DNA of 64,000 bases, from assembly GCA_000949895.1 (NCBI GenBank), contig JWIT01000009.1, positions 1 to 64,000 of the forward strand, written 5' to 3'. Made by a program: the position numbers and the translations under genes. The stretch is from Agrobacterium arsenijevicii. GTDB taxonomy: Bacteria > Pseudomonadota > Alphaproteobacteria > Rhizobiales > Rhizobiaceae. The notes under the pieces are model-generated. The model saw only the letters and a program-made list of their open reading frames with translations, was not told the DNA's origin and ran no database searches. Position 1 is the first letter of the stretch; each line of letters starts with the position of its first letter. Shown here in pieces: positions 29,021-36,712 of the stretch.

Positions 29021-30277
29021 TCAGTAGCCGAGCAGGGCGAAGATCGCGCCCGCCGACTTATAGGCCATATACCAGGTGAGTACGCAGGTCAGCACGCCAA
29101 GCACGAGCAGCCAGCGCGGGTAGTGATAACCGTGCATCAGATCGGCGCGTTTCCACGCGGCATACATGAAGATCGAAAGGCCGATTGGCAGAACGAGACC
29201 GTTCAGGCCGCCGACGAACACGAGCATGGCTGCGGGCGGTGTGGTGATGATGACATAGGCGATCAGCGAAATGGCGATGAAGCCGACGGTGGCTAGATTG
29301 CGCTGCCGTTCCGTCATTTCAGGCTTGAAAGCCGTCAGGAACGAAACGGAAGTATAGGCCGCGCCGATGATGCTGGTCATGGCCGAGGCAAGGAAGACCG
29401 CGCCAAACAGACGGTAGCCGATATTGCCGGCGGCGGCATGGAAAGCCTGGCCTGCCGGGTTGGCGGCCTTGCCCGAGAGATCGATGATCACGCCGCTGGC
29501 GACGACGCCGAGAATGGCAAGGAACAGGATGTAGCGCAGCACGCCGGTAATCGCGATGCCGCTCAGGGCGGCGCGATTGACCGCGCTGATGTTCTCAACG
29601 CCGACCATCCCCTTGTCCAGCAGGCGATGTGCGCCAGCATAGGTGATGTAACCGCCGACCGTGCCACCGACGATGGTGGTGATGGTGACGAAATCGATGG
29701 TGTCTGGCAGGAAGGTCTGGCGGAAGGCTTCCGCAACCGGCGGGCCGGAAACGTAAGCCGCATAAACGATCAGCGCGAGCTTGACGAAAGCGGCCACGAA
29801 AACGACACGGTCCATGGCGATGCCCGCCCGGCGGGACAGGAAGATGCCTATGGCTGCCAGCGCGCCGATCGCGCCGCCGATCTTCGGATCGAGATCGATC
29901 ATCGCGTTGAAGCCGAGGCCGGCGCCGCCGATATTGCCGACGTTAAAGAACAGGCCGCCGATGATGACGAGGATGGCGAGCAGATAACCCGAGCCCGGAA
30001 TGGCGGCATTGGCGATGGCCGGTGCGCGCATGCGGGTAATGGTGACGATACGCCAGATATTGGCCTGCACGACGAAGTCGATCAGGATGGAAATGAGAAT
30101 GGCGAATGCGAATGCGGCGCCCAGTTTCACCGTGAAATTTGCCGTCTGGGTGATGAAGCCCGGCCCCACGGCGGACATCGACATCAAGAACATTGCCGAA
30201 AGTAGGGCGTAACGCTTGTTCTTCGCCTTCTGCGCAACCTCGTTCGGGTCGGCAAGCATGGGCTCTTTCTGCTCCAT
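29021..30277 (-). CDS. NRAMP-related transporter of the 5-oxoproline cluster
   Basis: 418-residue membrane protein of the NRAMP superfamily with about eleven hydrophobic segments. Canonical metal-transporting NRAMPs carry DPGN in the first transmembrane helix; here the matching segment reads GPGFITQTANFTVKL, with no DPGN, and the sixth-helix MPH is replaced (YITYAGAHRLL). It therefore probably does not carry Mn or Fe in the usual way. It heads the pxp operon, as YcsG does in Bacillus, and is a candidate importer of 5-oxoproline or of a related compound; that substrate is inference. Confidence 0.82.
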   Translation of the reverse strand: MEQKEPMLADPNEVAQKAKNKRYALLSAMFLMSMSAVGPGFITQTANFTVKLGAAFAFAILISILIDFVVQANIWRIVTITRMRAPAIANAAIPGSGYLLAILVIIGGLFFNVGNIGGAGLGFNAMIDLDPKIGGAIGALAAIGIFLSRRAGIAMDRVVFVAAFVKLALIVYAAYVSGPPVAEAFRQTFLPDTIDFVTITTIVGGTVGGYITYAGAHRLLDKGMVGVENISAVNRAALSGIAITGVLRYILFLAILGVVASGVIIDLSGKAANPAGQAFHAAAGNIGYRLFGAVFLASAMTSIIGAAYTSVSFLTAFKPEMTERQRNLATVGFIAISLIAYVIITTPPAAMLVFVGGLNGLVLPIGLSIFMYAAWKRADLMHGYHYPRWLLVLGVLTCVLTWYMAYKSAGAIFALLGY

Positions 30278-30360
30278 GGATTTTCTCCGCTTCTATCGCA
30301 ATCCGCCCCTCGCGGATGCTTTATGCTGCCGATCTTGTCTTGTTCCGTGAAATTGTCAAC

Positions 30361-30397
30361 ATTGTTCAACAATATAAAGGTATCGTTCTTTTATATT
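30361..30397. promoter_or_regulatory. Inverted repeats between NRAMP-like gene and gntR
   Basis: The 263-bp divergent region has a perfect odd palindrome, ATTGTTCAACAAT (30361-30373), overlapping a second inverted repeat AATATAAA (30371-30378) / TTTATATT (30390-30397). These are the best operator candidates for the adjacent GntR regulator acting on the 5-oxoproline operon. The binding protein is inferred from position. Confidence 0.55.
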
Positions 30398-30540
30398 GTC
30401 TATTTGTTGGACGTTATGGGCATGATTTAGTCACGTTTTTTTGGCGCTTTGCTGAAGCTTTGTGCTATGGGCAATCATGCCGTGTCTGATCATGCCTGTC
30501 ACGGAATTCCCAATGCTGCATTGCTCTTAAGGAAAGCGCC

Positions 30541-31194
30541 ATGACGGAAACGATAGAGGGTCTGCCGCTTGCGGATCGATTGGCGAAGGATATCCGCACG
30601 CTGCTGATTTCCGGTGAGCTGATGCCGGGGCAGCGCCTTTCGGAAGCAGCTTTCAGCGAGCGTTTCGACGTCTCCCGCAATTCGCTGCGTGAAGCTTTTC
30701 GTCTTCTGACCAAGGACGGTTTGCTGCGCCACGAGGCCAATCGCGGCGTTTTTGTCGCGGTTCCGACCATGGCTTCGGTGATCGACATTTATCGGGTGCG
30801 GCGCATGGTGGAATGCGGCGCGTTGCGTCAAGCCTGGCACAAGCACCCGGCCATCAGGGCAATGCAAGTGGCGGTCGATGATGCCAAGATAAAGCGCGAA
30901 GAGGCGGATTGGCTGGGTGTCGGCAGCGCCAATATGAAGTTCCATGCCGCCGTGGTCGATCTTCTCGACAGTGCCCGCCTCAGCGATTTTTACGAGCGCA
31001 TTGCCGCCGAACTGAGGCTTTGTTTCGGCCTGCTGAAAGACCCGGAGCAACTCCATTCCCCCTTTGTGGACATGAACAGCAAGATCCTGTCTCTGATGGA
31101 AGAGGGCAAGGCGGCTGAAGCCGGTGACGAGATGGAACTCTACCTCAATCTCTCCGAAAGAACGGTTTTGAAGGCGCTCGAACGCGCGTCCTGA
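30541..31194 (+). CDS. GntR family regulator (FCD type)
   Basis: 217-residue GntR regulator: winged helix at residues about 10-75 (GQRLSEAAFSERFDVSRNSLREAFRLL) and an FCD all-helical effector domain at about 85-210 (VRRMVECGALRQAW; FHAAVVDLLDS; MNSKILSLMEEG). FCD-type regulators usually sense organic or amino acids. It is transcribed divergently from the 5-oxoproline operon, so it is the likely regulator, with 5-oxoproline or glutamate derivative as ligand. In Bacillus the kip operon is controlled by an IclR-type protein instead. AAGGAAAG precedes the ATG. Confidence 0.85.
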   Translation: MTETIEGLPLADRLAKDIRTLLISGELMPGQRLSEAAFSERFDVSRNSLREAFRLLTKDGLLRHEANRGVFVAVPTMASVIDIYRVRRMVECGALRQAWHKHPAIRAMQVAVDDAKIKREEADWLGVGSANMKFHAAVVDLLDSARLSDFYERIAAELRLCFGLLKDPEQLHSPFVDMNSKILSLMEEGKAAEAGDEMELYLNLSERTVLKALERAS

Positions 31195-31201
31195 GATGTC
31201 A

Positions 31202-31245
31202 GGCGGAGCGGGACGAAAACGTCCCTTTCACATCCGCCCCATTTT
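31202..31245 (+). terminator. Terminator after gntR
   Basis: Nested stems GGCGGA/TCCGCC and GGGACG-AAAA-CGTCCC, followed by CCATTTTTG. It separates gntR from nasT. Confidence 0.65.
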
Positions 31246-31296
31246 TGTATCGGCGGCTGATTGCCAAGTTTGTTGCGGTGCGTCATCAATGCTGAC

Positions 31297-31884
31297 ATGA
31301 CGCTTCGCGACCTCACCATTCTCGTTATAGACGAAAACGCGATCCGCGCCTCGATCATCGAGGAGGGGCTGCGCGAGGCCGGATATCAACGGGTGACGGT
31401 CATCCATGAGGTGCACGGTGTGGCGCGCACCATCGAGACGCTGCAGCCAGACGTCATCTTCATCGATCTTGAAAATCCCAACCGCGACATGATGGAGCAT
31501 CTGTTCCAGCTGACGCGCACGGTCGGCCGACCGATCGCCATGTTTGTTGACCGCTCCGACACGGCCTCCATCGAGGCAGCCGTCGAGGCGGGGGTTTCCG
31601 CCTATGTCGTCGACGGGCTGAAGAAAGAGCGGGTCAAGCCCATTCTCGATATGGCGGTCAGCCGCTTCAACGCTTTCAGCCGTCTGCGACAGGAACTTGC
31701 CGAAGCCAAATCCGCGCTGGAGGAGCGCAAGGTCATCGAGCGCGCCAAGGGCATTTTGATGAAGATGCGCGGCCTTTCCGAAGAGGAAGCCTTTGCGCTT
31801 TTACGGCAAACGGCAATGAACGAGAAAAAGAAAATATCCGAGATCGCGCAAAGCGTGGTCACCGCGGCCGGTCTGTTGATGTGA
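31297..31884 (+). CDS. nasT: Antiterminator NasT (ANTAR response regulator)
   Basis: 195-residue protein with a receiver-like domain (TILVIDENAIRASIIEEGL; VIFIDLENPNRD) and a C-terminal ANTAR RNA-binding domain (ERKVIERAKGILMKMRGLSEEEAFALLRQTAM). NasT binds hairpins in the leader of nitrate assimilation mRNA and prevents termination; NasS holds it inactive when nitrate is absent. nasS follows after 36 bp. The target is most likely the leader at about 33400-33594. I chose ATG 31297, where the receiver domain begins, although the ribosome site is weak. Confidence 0.92.
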   Translation: MTLRDLTILVIDENAIRASIIEEGLREAGYQRVTVIHEVHGVARTIETLQPDVIFIDLENPNRDMMEHLFQLTRTVGRPIAMFVDRSDTASIEAAVEAGVSAYVVDGLKKERVKPILDMAVSRFNAFSRLRQELAEAKSALEERKVIERAKGILMKMRGLSEEEAFALLRQTAMNEKKKISEIAQSVVTAAGLLM

Positions 31885-31920
31885 CGAACCCGCCGGCGGG
31901 ACAGTCGAGGAGTGTATGAT

Positions 31921-33216
31921 ATGGCGGCACAGGAAAAAACGGCTGGGCCAAAAGACGGGACGAGGGACGTTGCAGGCGCGCCGGCAATCGTGGGCAGCGA
32001 CCGGCAGAAAATCCTGCGCGCGGGTTTTATCCCTCTTGTCGACGCCTCCGTTTTGATTGCGGCCGCCGAATTTGGCTTTGCCGAACGGGAGGGCCTGTCG
32101 CTTGATCTCGTCAAGGATGTGTCCTGGGCGAATGTGCGCGACCGGTTGGCGTTCCGCCAATTCGACATCGCCCATATGCTGTCGCCGATGCCCGTTGCCT
32201 CCATGCTCGGGCTCGGCTCTAACCCGTCGCCGACGATCACGCCGTTTTCACTCGGGCGTGGCGGCAATGCCATCACGCTTTCGACCCGGCTTTTTGCGCG
32301 GATGAAGGCGTTGACGGGGCTTTCCGAAACGGCGGGAGCGCTCGAAAATGCCAAGGCTTTGAAGCGGGTGCTCGATGATATGCGGGCGCGGGGCGAGGCT
32401 CCGCCGACGCTCGGCATGACCTATCCGTTTTCGTCGCATAATTACGAATTTCGCTACTGGCTCGCGGCCGGCGGCATTCATCCCGATCACGACGTCAAGC
32501 TGGTGGTCGTGCCGCCGCCATTGACGTCGGATGCATTGGCGGCGGGCGCCATCGACGGTTTCTGCGTCGGTGCGCCATGGAACATCGTCGCCGCAGAGCG
32601 TGGTGTCGGCAGGATTGTCGCCGCCAAGCAGGATTTGTGGCCCTCCGCACCCGAAAAGGTCATCGGCATGCGGCCTGAGTGGGCCGAAAGCCAGCAGGAA
32701 ACGGTCGGCCGGCTTCTGACGGCTCTCGATGCCGCCGCACGTTGGTGTGATGCTGCGGGAAATCACGACGATCTGAGCCGGGTGCTTGCCGATCCCCGCT
32801 ATATAGGCGCGCCGGAAAGCATCATCCGCCACGTTCTTGCCGGTGAATTCAACATCGACAGCCAAGGCAACCGCCGGGTTATCGACAAATATTTCCTCTT
32901 CCACGGTGGCCACGCCAATTATCCGCGCCAGAGTCAGGCTTTGTGGATTTACAGCCAGATGATCCGCTGGGGGCAGGCGGAATTTTCGAAAGCGGGTGTG
33001 GAAGCCGCCCTGTCCGCTTACCGGCCGGATATTTATCGGGCGGCGCTGGGCGATGCCAATGCGCCTGATGATGCCGATATTCGCATCGAAGGGCAGGAGG
33101 CTGGCGACCGTTTTGTGGACGGCTTCGTCTTCGATCCCGCTGACATTACAGGGTATGTGAATGGCTTTTCCGTGCGCAGTTCTGCCCCTGTTTCTACCTC
33201 TCAAGGCGAGGCCTGA
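31921..33216 (+). CDS. nasS: Nitrate/nitrite sensor NasS
   Basis: 431-residue NrtA/CmpA-type solute-binding protein without a signal peptide, which marks it as the cytoplasmic sensor NasS rather than a transporter component. It is parallel in sequence to NrtA at 33595: AGFIPLVDASVLIAAAEFGFA, WANVRDRLAFRQFDIAHMLSPMP, GGIHPDHDVKLVVVPPP and CVGAPWN all have NrtA counterparts. Without nitrate it sequesters NasT; with nitrate it releases it. ATG 31921 follows GGAGTG; a GTG three codons earlier is possible. It is probably co-transcribed with nasT. Confidence 0.9.
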   Translation: MAAQEKTAGPKDGTRDVAGAPAIVGSDRQKILRAGFIPLVDASVLIAAAEFGFAEREGLSLDLVKDVSWANVRDRLAFRQFDIAHMLSPMPVASMLGLGSNPSPTITPFSLGRGGNAITLSTRLFARMKALTGLSETAGALENAKALKRVLDDMRARGEAPPTLGMTYPFSSHNYEFRYWLAAGGIHPDHDVKLVVVPPPLTSDALAAGAIDGFCVGAPWNIVAAERGVGRIVAAKQDLWPSAPEKVIGMRPEWAESQQETVGRLLTALDAAARWCDAAGNHDDLSRVLADPRYIGAPESIIRHVLAGEFNIDSQGNRRVIDKYFLFHGGHANYPRQSQALWIYSQMIRWGQAEFSKAGVEAALSAYRPDIYRAALGDANAPDDADIRIEGQEAGDRFVDGFVFDPADITGYVNGFSVRSSAPVSTSQGEA

Positions 33217-33232
33217 GAGCAATTCAGCTGGG

Positions 33233-33277
33233 CCAGCTGCGCAAATTTCAAGCGTGGAATTTTTCCAGTTGCGCAAA
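33233..33277. promoter_or_regulatory. Direct repeats upstream of the nitrate operon, NtrC-site candidates
   Basis: CCAGCTGCGCAAA (33233-33245) and CCAGTTGCGCAAA (33265-33277) differ at one base and are spaced 32 bp apart, three helical turns, about 100-140 bp upstream of the sigma-54 promoter. This is the layout of NtrC enhancer pairs. The match to the NtrC consensus itself is only partial. Confidence 0.5.
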
Positions 33278-33373
33278 CGATAGACAAAATTTCTGCTGGT
33301 TAAAATTTAATCGTCTGACGGAATTTCTAAAATTCAGTTTTATTTCCAATAGTATAGCTTCCGTATAACAAAC

Positions 33374-33389
33374 TGGCACGCCTCTTGCA
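33374..33389 (+). promoter_or_regulatory. Sigma-54 promoter of the nrt-nir-nas operon
   Basis: TGGCAC-GCCTC-TTGCA is a full match to the -24/-12 sigma-54 (RpoN) consensus TGGCAC-N5-TTGCA. Transcription should begin near 33400, leaving a leader of about 195 nt before nrtA. It implies nitrogen control. Confidence 0.9.
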
Positions 33390-33399
33390 TCTTCCTGTT

Positions 33400-33594
33400 T
33401 GCACCGGTCAACGGCGATCGGGGCAAGCAGGGCGCGGCATAGGCGCTTTCAAAGACATAGACGTCGCAAGGTTTTGCTGCCCGGAACACCTCCCGTTCCG
33501 AAGGCGCAAACACCGAGCGGCGTTTTTTTATTTTCAGGTTTTTTCGCAAGCGAAAGCGTCACCTCAAAGGTGACCCAATAAGGGGAAGATGCGA
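33400..33594 (+). promoter_or_regulatory. Structured leader of the nitrate operon, likely NasT target
   Basis: The leader contains several hairpins: AGGGCGC/GCGCTTT around 33429-33450, GAC-ATAGAC-GTC near 33454-33465 (a six-base loop with A1 and G4, as ANTAR proteins prefer), GCCCGGAAC/GTTCCG..GGC at 33479-33505, and a weak hairpin at 33509-33524 followed by TTTTTTT at 33523-33529 that looks like a terminator. GTCACC-TCAAA-GGTGAC (33558-33574) lies just before the ribosome site. With nasT and nasS immediately upstream, nitrate-dependent antitermination here is the natural reading. Confidence 0.65.
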
Positions 33595-34887
33595 ATGAAA
33601 AAGATATTCTCGGGCGATGTCAGCCGCCGCACGATACTGAAGACGACAGCCACCGCAGCCCTCGTCACCGCCGTACGCACCGCCTTTCCGTCAGGCGCTT
33701 TTGCAGCCACCGCTGAGCCGGAAGTGAAGGGTGCGAAAATCGGCTTTATCGCGCTGACCGATGCCGCGCCGCTCATCATCGCGGCGGAAAAGGGACTGTT
33801 CGCCAAGCATGGCATGCCTGACGTCGAGGTTCTCAAACAGGCATCCTGGGGTGCGACGCGCGACAATCTCGTGCTCGGTGGCGCATCGAACGGCATTGAC
33901 GGCGCGCATATTCTGACCCCGATGCCCTATCTCATGCACACCGGCAAGGTGACGCAGAACAATGTGCCGGTGCCGATGGCGCTCATCGCCCGCCTCAATC
34001 TCGACAGCCAGGGCATTTCCGTCGCCAAGGAATATGCCGACACCGGCGTTCAGCTCGATGCATCCAAGCTGAAGGCGGCTTTCGAGAAGAAGAAGGCCGA
34101 AGGCAAGGAAATCAAGGCCGCAATGACCTTCCCCGGCGGCACACATGATCTCTGGATCCGCTACTGGCTGGCCGCCGGCGGCATCGATCCGGACAAGGAC
34201 GTCTCCACCATCGTCGTTCCGCCGCCGCAGATGGTTGCCAACATGAAGGTCGGCAATATGGACGTCTTCTGTGTGGGCGAACCCTGGAATGAGCAGCTCG
34301 TCAATCAGGGCATCGGCTTTACCGCCTGTACCACCGGTGAACTCTGGAAGGGGCATCCCGAAAAGGCACTCGGCATGCGCGCCGACTGGGTAGAGAAGAA
34401 CCCCAATGCCGCCAAGGCGCTGCTGATGGCCGTGATGGAAGCTCAACAATGGTGCGACGGCATGGACAACAAGGAAGAGATGTCCACCATTCTCGGCAAA
34501 CGCCAATGGTTCAACGTGCCGCCGAAGGATGTCCTCGGCCGCCTCAAGGGCAATATCAATTACGGCAACGGCCGCGTGCTGGAAAATACCGGCCTGCAGA
34601 TGAAGTTCTGGCAGGATCACGCGTCTTACCCCTTCCGTAGCCATGACAGCTGGTTCATCACGGAAAACATCCGCTGGGGCAAATTCGCGCCCGATACGGA
34701 CGTGAAGGCGCTGGTTGCGAAGGTCAACCGCGAGGATATCTGGCGCGAGGCGGCCAAGGATCTCGGCGTTGCCGATATTCCCGCCTCCACGTCGCGCGGC
34801 AAGGAAACCTTCTTCGACGGCAAGGTCTTCGACCCCGAAAACCCGTCCGCTTATCTCGAAAGTCTTTCCATCAAGGCGGCCTCCTGA
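33595..34887 (+). CDS. nrtA: Nitrate ABC transporter, substrate-binding protein NrtA
   Basis: 430-residue periplasmic binding protein with a twin-arginine signal (SRRTILK, followed by a hydrophobic stretch ending ...GAFA). NrtA/CmpA family landmarks are GFIALTDAAPLIIAAEKGLF, ILTPMPYLM and VPPPQMVANMKVGNMDVFCVGEPWN. It captures nitrate or nitrite for NrtBC. I chose ATG 33595, eight bases after AGGGGA; an ATG at 33589 is too close to the ribosome site. It is first in the operon behind the sigma-54 promoter. A large hairpin separates it from nrtB. Confidence 0.93.
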   Translation: MKKIFSGDVSRRTILKTTATAALVTAVRTAFPSGAFAATAEPEVKGAKIGFIALTDAAPLIIAAEKGLFAKHGMPDVEVLKQASWGATRDNLVLGGASNGIDGAHILTPMPYLMHTGKVTQNNVPVPMALIARLNLDSQGISVAKEYADTGVQLDASKLKAAFEKKKAEGKEIKAAMTFPGGTHDLWIRYWLAAGGIDPDKDVSTIVVPPPQMVANMKVGNMDVFCVGEPWNEQLVNQGIGFTACTTGELWKGHPEKALGMRADWVEKNPNAAKALLMAVMEAQQWCDGMDNKEEMSTILGKRQWFNVPPKDVLGRLKGNINYGNGRVLENTGLQMKFWQDHASYPFRSHDSWFITENIRWGKFAPDTDVKALVAKVNREDIWREAAKDLGVADIPASTSRGKETFFDGKVFDPENPSAYLESLSIKAAS

Positions 34888-34898
34888 GGAGGAGACAG

Positions 34899-34971
34899 GG
34901 GTGTCGCCCCTCGTCCGCCAGTTCCGGCCTTTGAGTGGTCGCGACTGAAGACCGGATGAGGGGCGAGACCC
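34899..34971. repeat. Large imperfect palindrome between nrtA and nrtB
   Basis: Arms 34899-34917 and 34953-34971 pair over 19 positions with one mismatch and one G-U, enclosing 35 bases. The CGCCCCTC..CCG core resembles palindromic intergenic repeats common in Rhizobiaceae. Between a binding-protein gene and its permease gene such a structure typically stabilises the upstream mRNA. It has no T tract. Confidence 0.8.
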
Positions 34972-35002
34972 TGACCGCAACCGAAATTAAGAGGAAATGC
35001 CC

Positions 35003-35896
35003 ATGTCCGCATTGGCCCGAAAATTCAAGGAACAGCCGCAGCAACCGGCGGCGCAAAAGGCAAACGTGGTGACCCTTTCGCCCAAACAGTCGTCGCGGAT
35101 CGATCTGCGTAAATGGGGTGCGGCAGCGGCCCGCAACATCATACCGCCATTTATCGTCCTCGCTGTCCTGCTGGGTGTCTGGCAGGTGCTCTGTTCCGCC
35201 CCCGGCTCCTCGCTGCCGCCGCCGAGTCAGGTCTTCGAAGAAAGCTACGATCTTATCGTCTCGCCGTTCTTCCATAATGGCTCGCAGGATATCGGTCTCG
35301 GCTTGCGTGTGCTGGTCTCGCTGGAGCGTGTGGCCTATGGTTTCGGCCTTGCGGCCATCGCTGGCATCATTCTCGGCGCAGTGATCGGCCAGTCGATCTG
35401 GGCGATGCGCGGTCTCGACCCGATCTTTCAGGTGCTGCGCACCGTGCCGCCGCTCGCCTGGCTGCCGCTTTCGCTGGCGGCTTTTCAGGACAGCAATCCG
35501 TCGGCCATTTTCGTGATCTTCATTACCTCCATCTGGCCAGTCATCATCAATACGGCGGTCGGCGTGCGTAACATTCCACAGGATTATCGCAACGTCGCGA
35601 AGGTGCTGCGGCTCAACCAGATCGAATTCTTCTTCAAGATCATGCTGCCGTCGGCCGCGCCTTACATCTTTACCGGTCTGCGCATCGGCATCGGCCTCTC
35701 CTGGCTTGCCATCGTTGCGGCGGAAATGCTGACCGGCGGCGTCGGTATCGGCTTCTTCATCTGGGATGCGTGGAACTCCTCGCGCCTGCCCGACATCATC
35801 GTGGCGCTCGCCTACATCGGCGTTGTCGGCTTCATGCTCGACAAGCTGGTGGCCGCGCTTGGCAAGGTCATCACCCGCGGCGCAGCGGCGAACTGA
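35003..35896 (+). CDS. nrtB: Nitrate ABC transporter permease NrtB
   Basis: 297-residue inner-membrane permease with about six hydrophobic helices (first at about residues 47-66) and the EAA-loop region DYRNVAKVLRLNQIEFFFKIMLPSAAPYIF that contacts the ATPase. It forms the channel of the nitrate importer. ATG 35003 stands eight bases after GAGG; the ATG at 34997 is too close. nrtC follows after 13 bp. Confidence 0.93.
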   Translation: MSALARKFKEQPQQPAAQKANVVTLSPKQSSRIDLRKWGAAAARNIIPPFIVLAVLLGVWQVLCSAPGSSLPPPSQVFEESYDLIVSPFFHNGSQDIGLGLRVLVSLERVAYGFGLAAIAGIILGAVIGQSIWAMRGLDPIFQVLRTVPPLAWLPLSLAAFQDSNPSAIFVIFITSIWPVIINTAVGVRNIPQDYRNVAKVLRLNQIEFFFKIMLPSAAPYIFTGLRIGIGLSWLAIVAAEMLTGGVGIGFFIWDAWNSSRLPDIIVALAYIGVVGFMLDKLVAALGKVITRGAAAN

Positions 35897-35909
35897 GAGG
35901 GCAACAATC

Positions 35910-36707
35910 ATGAACGCTTATTTGAAGCTCGATCATATCGACAAATATTTCGACAAGGGCGGCTCGCGCGCCGAGGTGCTGAAAGGCATCAACCTCACCA
36001 TCGAAAAAGGCGAATTCGTCTCGGTCATCGGACATTCCGGTTGCGGCAAATCCACCATGCTCAACCTCATCGCCGGCCTGACGAAAGTCTCGGCAGGGGC
36101 CGTGCTGCTCGAAAACCGGGAGGTCAACGAACCCGGACCGGAACGCGCCGTCGTATTCCAGAACCACAGCCTGCTGCCCTGGCTTTCGGTCTATGAAAAC
36201 GTCAACCTCGCCGTGGAAAAGGTCTTCCGCAATACCAAGACCCGGGCCGAGCGGCATGACTGGGTCATGCGCAATCTCGATCTCGTGCAGATGGCCCATG
36301 CCAGGGACAAGAAACCTTCGGAAATTTCCGGCGGCATGAAACAGCGTGTCGGCATTGCCCGCGCGCTCGCCATGGAACCGAAAATCCTGCTGCTGGACGA
36401 GCCCTTCGGCGCGCTGGACGCGCTGACCCGCGCTCATCTTCAGGATGCGGTGATGGAAATCCATGCCCGGCTTGGCAACACCATGGTCATGATCACCCAC
36501 GATGTGGATGAGGCGGTGCTGCTGTCCGATCGTATCGTGATGATGACCAACGGTCCGGCCGCCCACATCGGCGAGTTGCTGGAGGTGCCGCTGCCGCGCC
36601 CGCGCAACCGCATCGAGCTTGCATCCGACAAGACCTACCTCAAATGCCGCGAAGCCGTGCTGAAGTTCCTTTACGAACGTCACCGCTTCGTCGAAGCTGC
36701 GGAGTAA
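35910..36707 (+). CDS. nrtC: Nitrate ABC transporter ATPase NrtC/NrtD-type
   Basis: 265-residue ATPase: Walker A GHSGCGKST (about residues 45-53), Q-loop VFQNHSLLPWLSVYENV, signature SGGMKQRVGIARAL, Walker B ILLLDEPFGALD and H-loop ITHDVDEAVLLSDR. The single short ATPase, without the NrtA-like C-terminal regulatory domain of cyanobacterial NrtC, is closer to NrtD, so the symbol is by operon convention. It powers the NrtB channel. The start at 35910 lies behind GAGAGGGCAACA. Confidence 0.92.
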   Translation: MNAYLKLDHIDKYFDKGGSRAEVLKGINLTIEKGEFVSVIGHSGCGKSTMLNLIAGLTKVSAGAVLLENREVNEPGPERAVVFQNHSLLPWLSVYENVNLAVEKVFRNTKTRAERHDWVMRNLDLVQMAHARDKKPSEISGGMKQRVGIARALAMEPKILLLDEPFGALDALTRAHLQDAVMEIHARLGNTMVMITHDVDEAVLLSDRIVMMTNGPAAHIGELLEVPLPRPRNRIELASDKTYLKCREAVLKFLYERHRFVEAAE

Positions 36708-36712
36708 CGACC

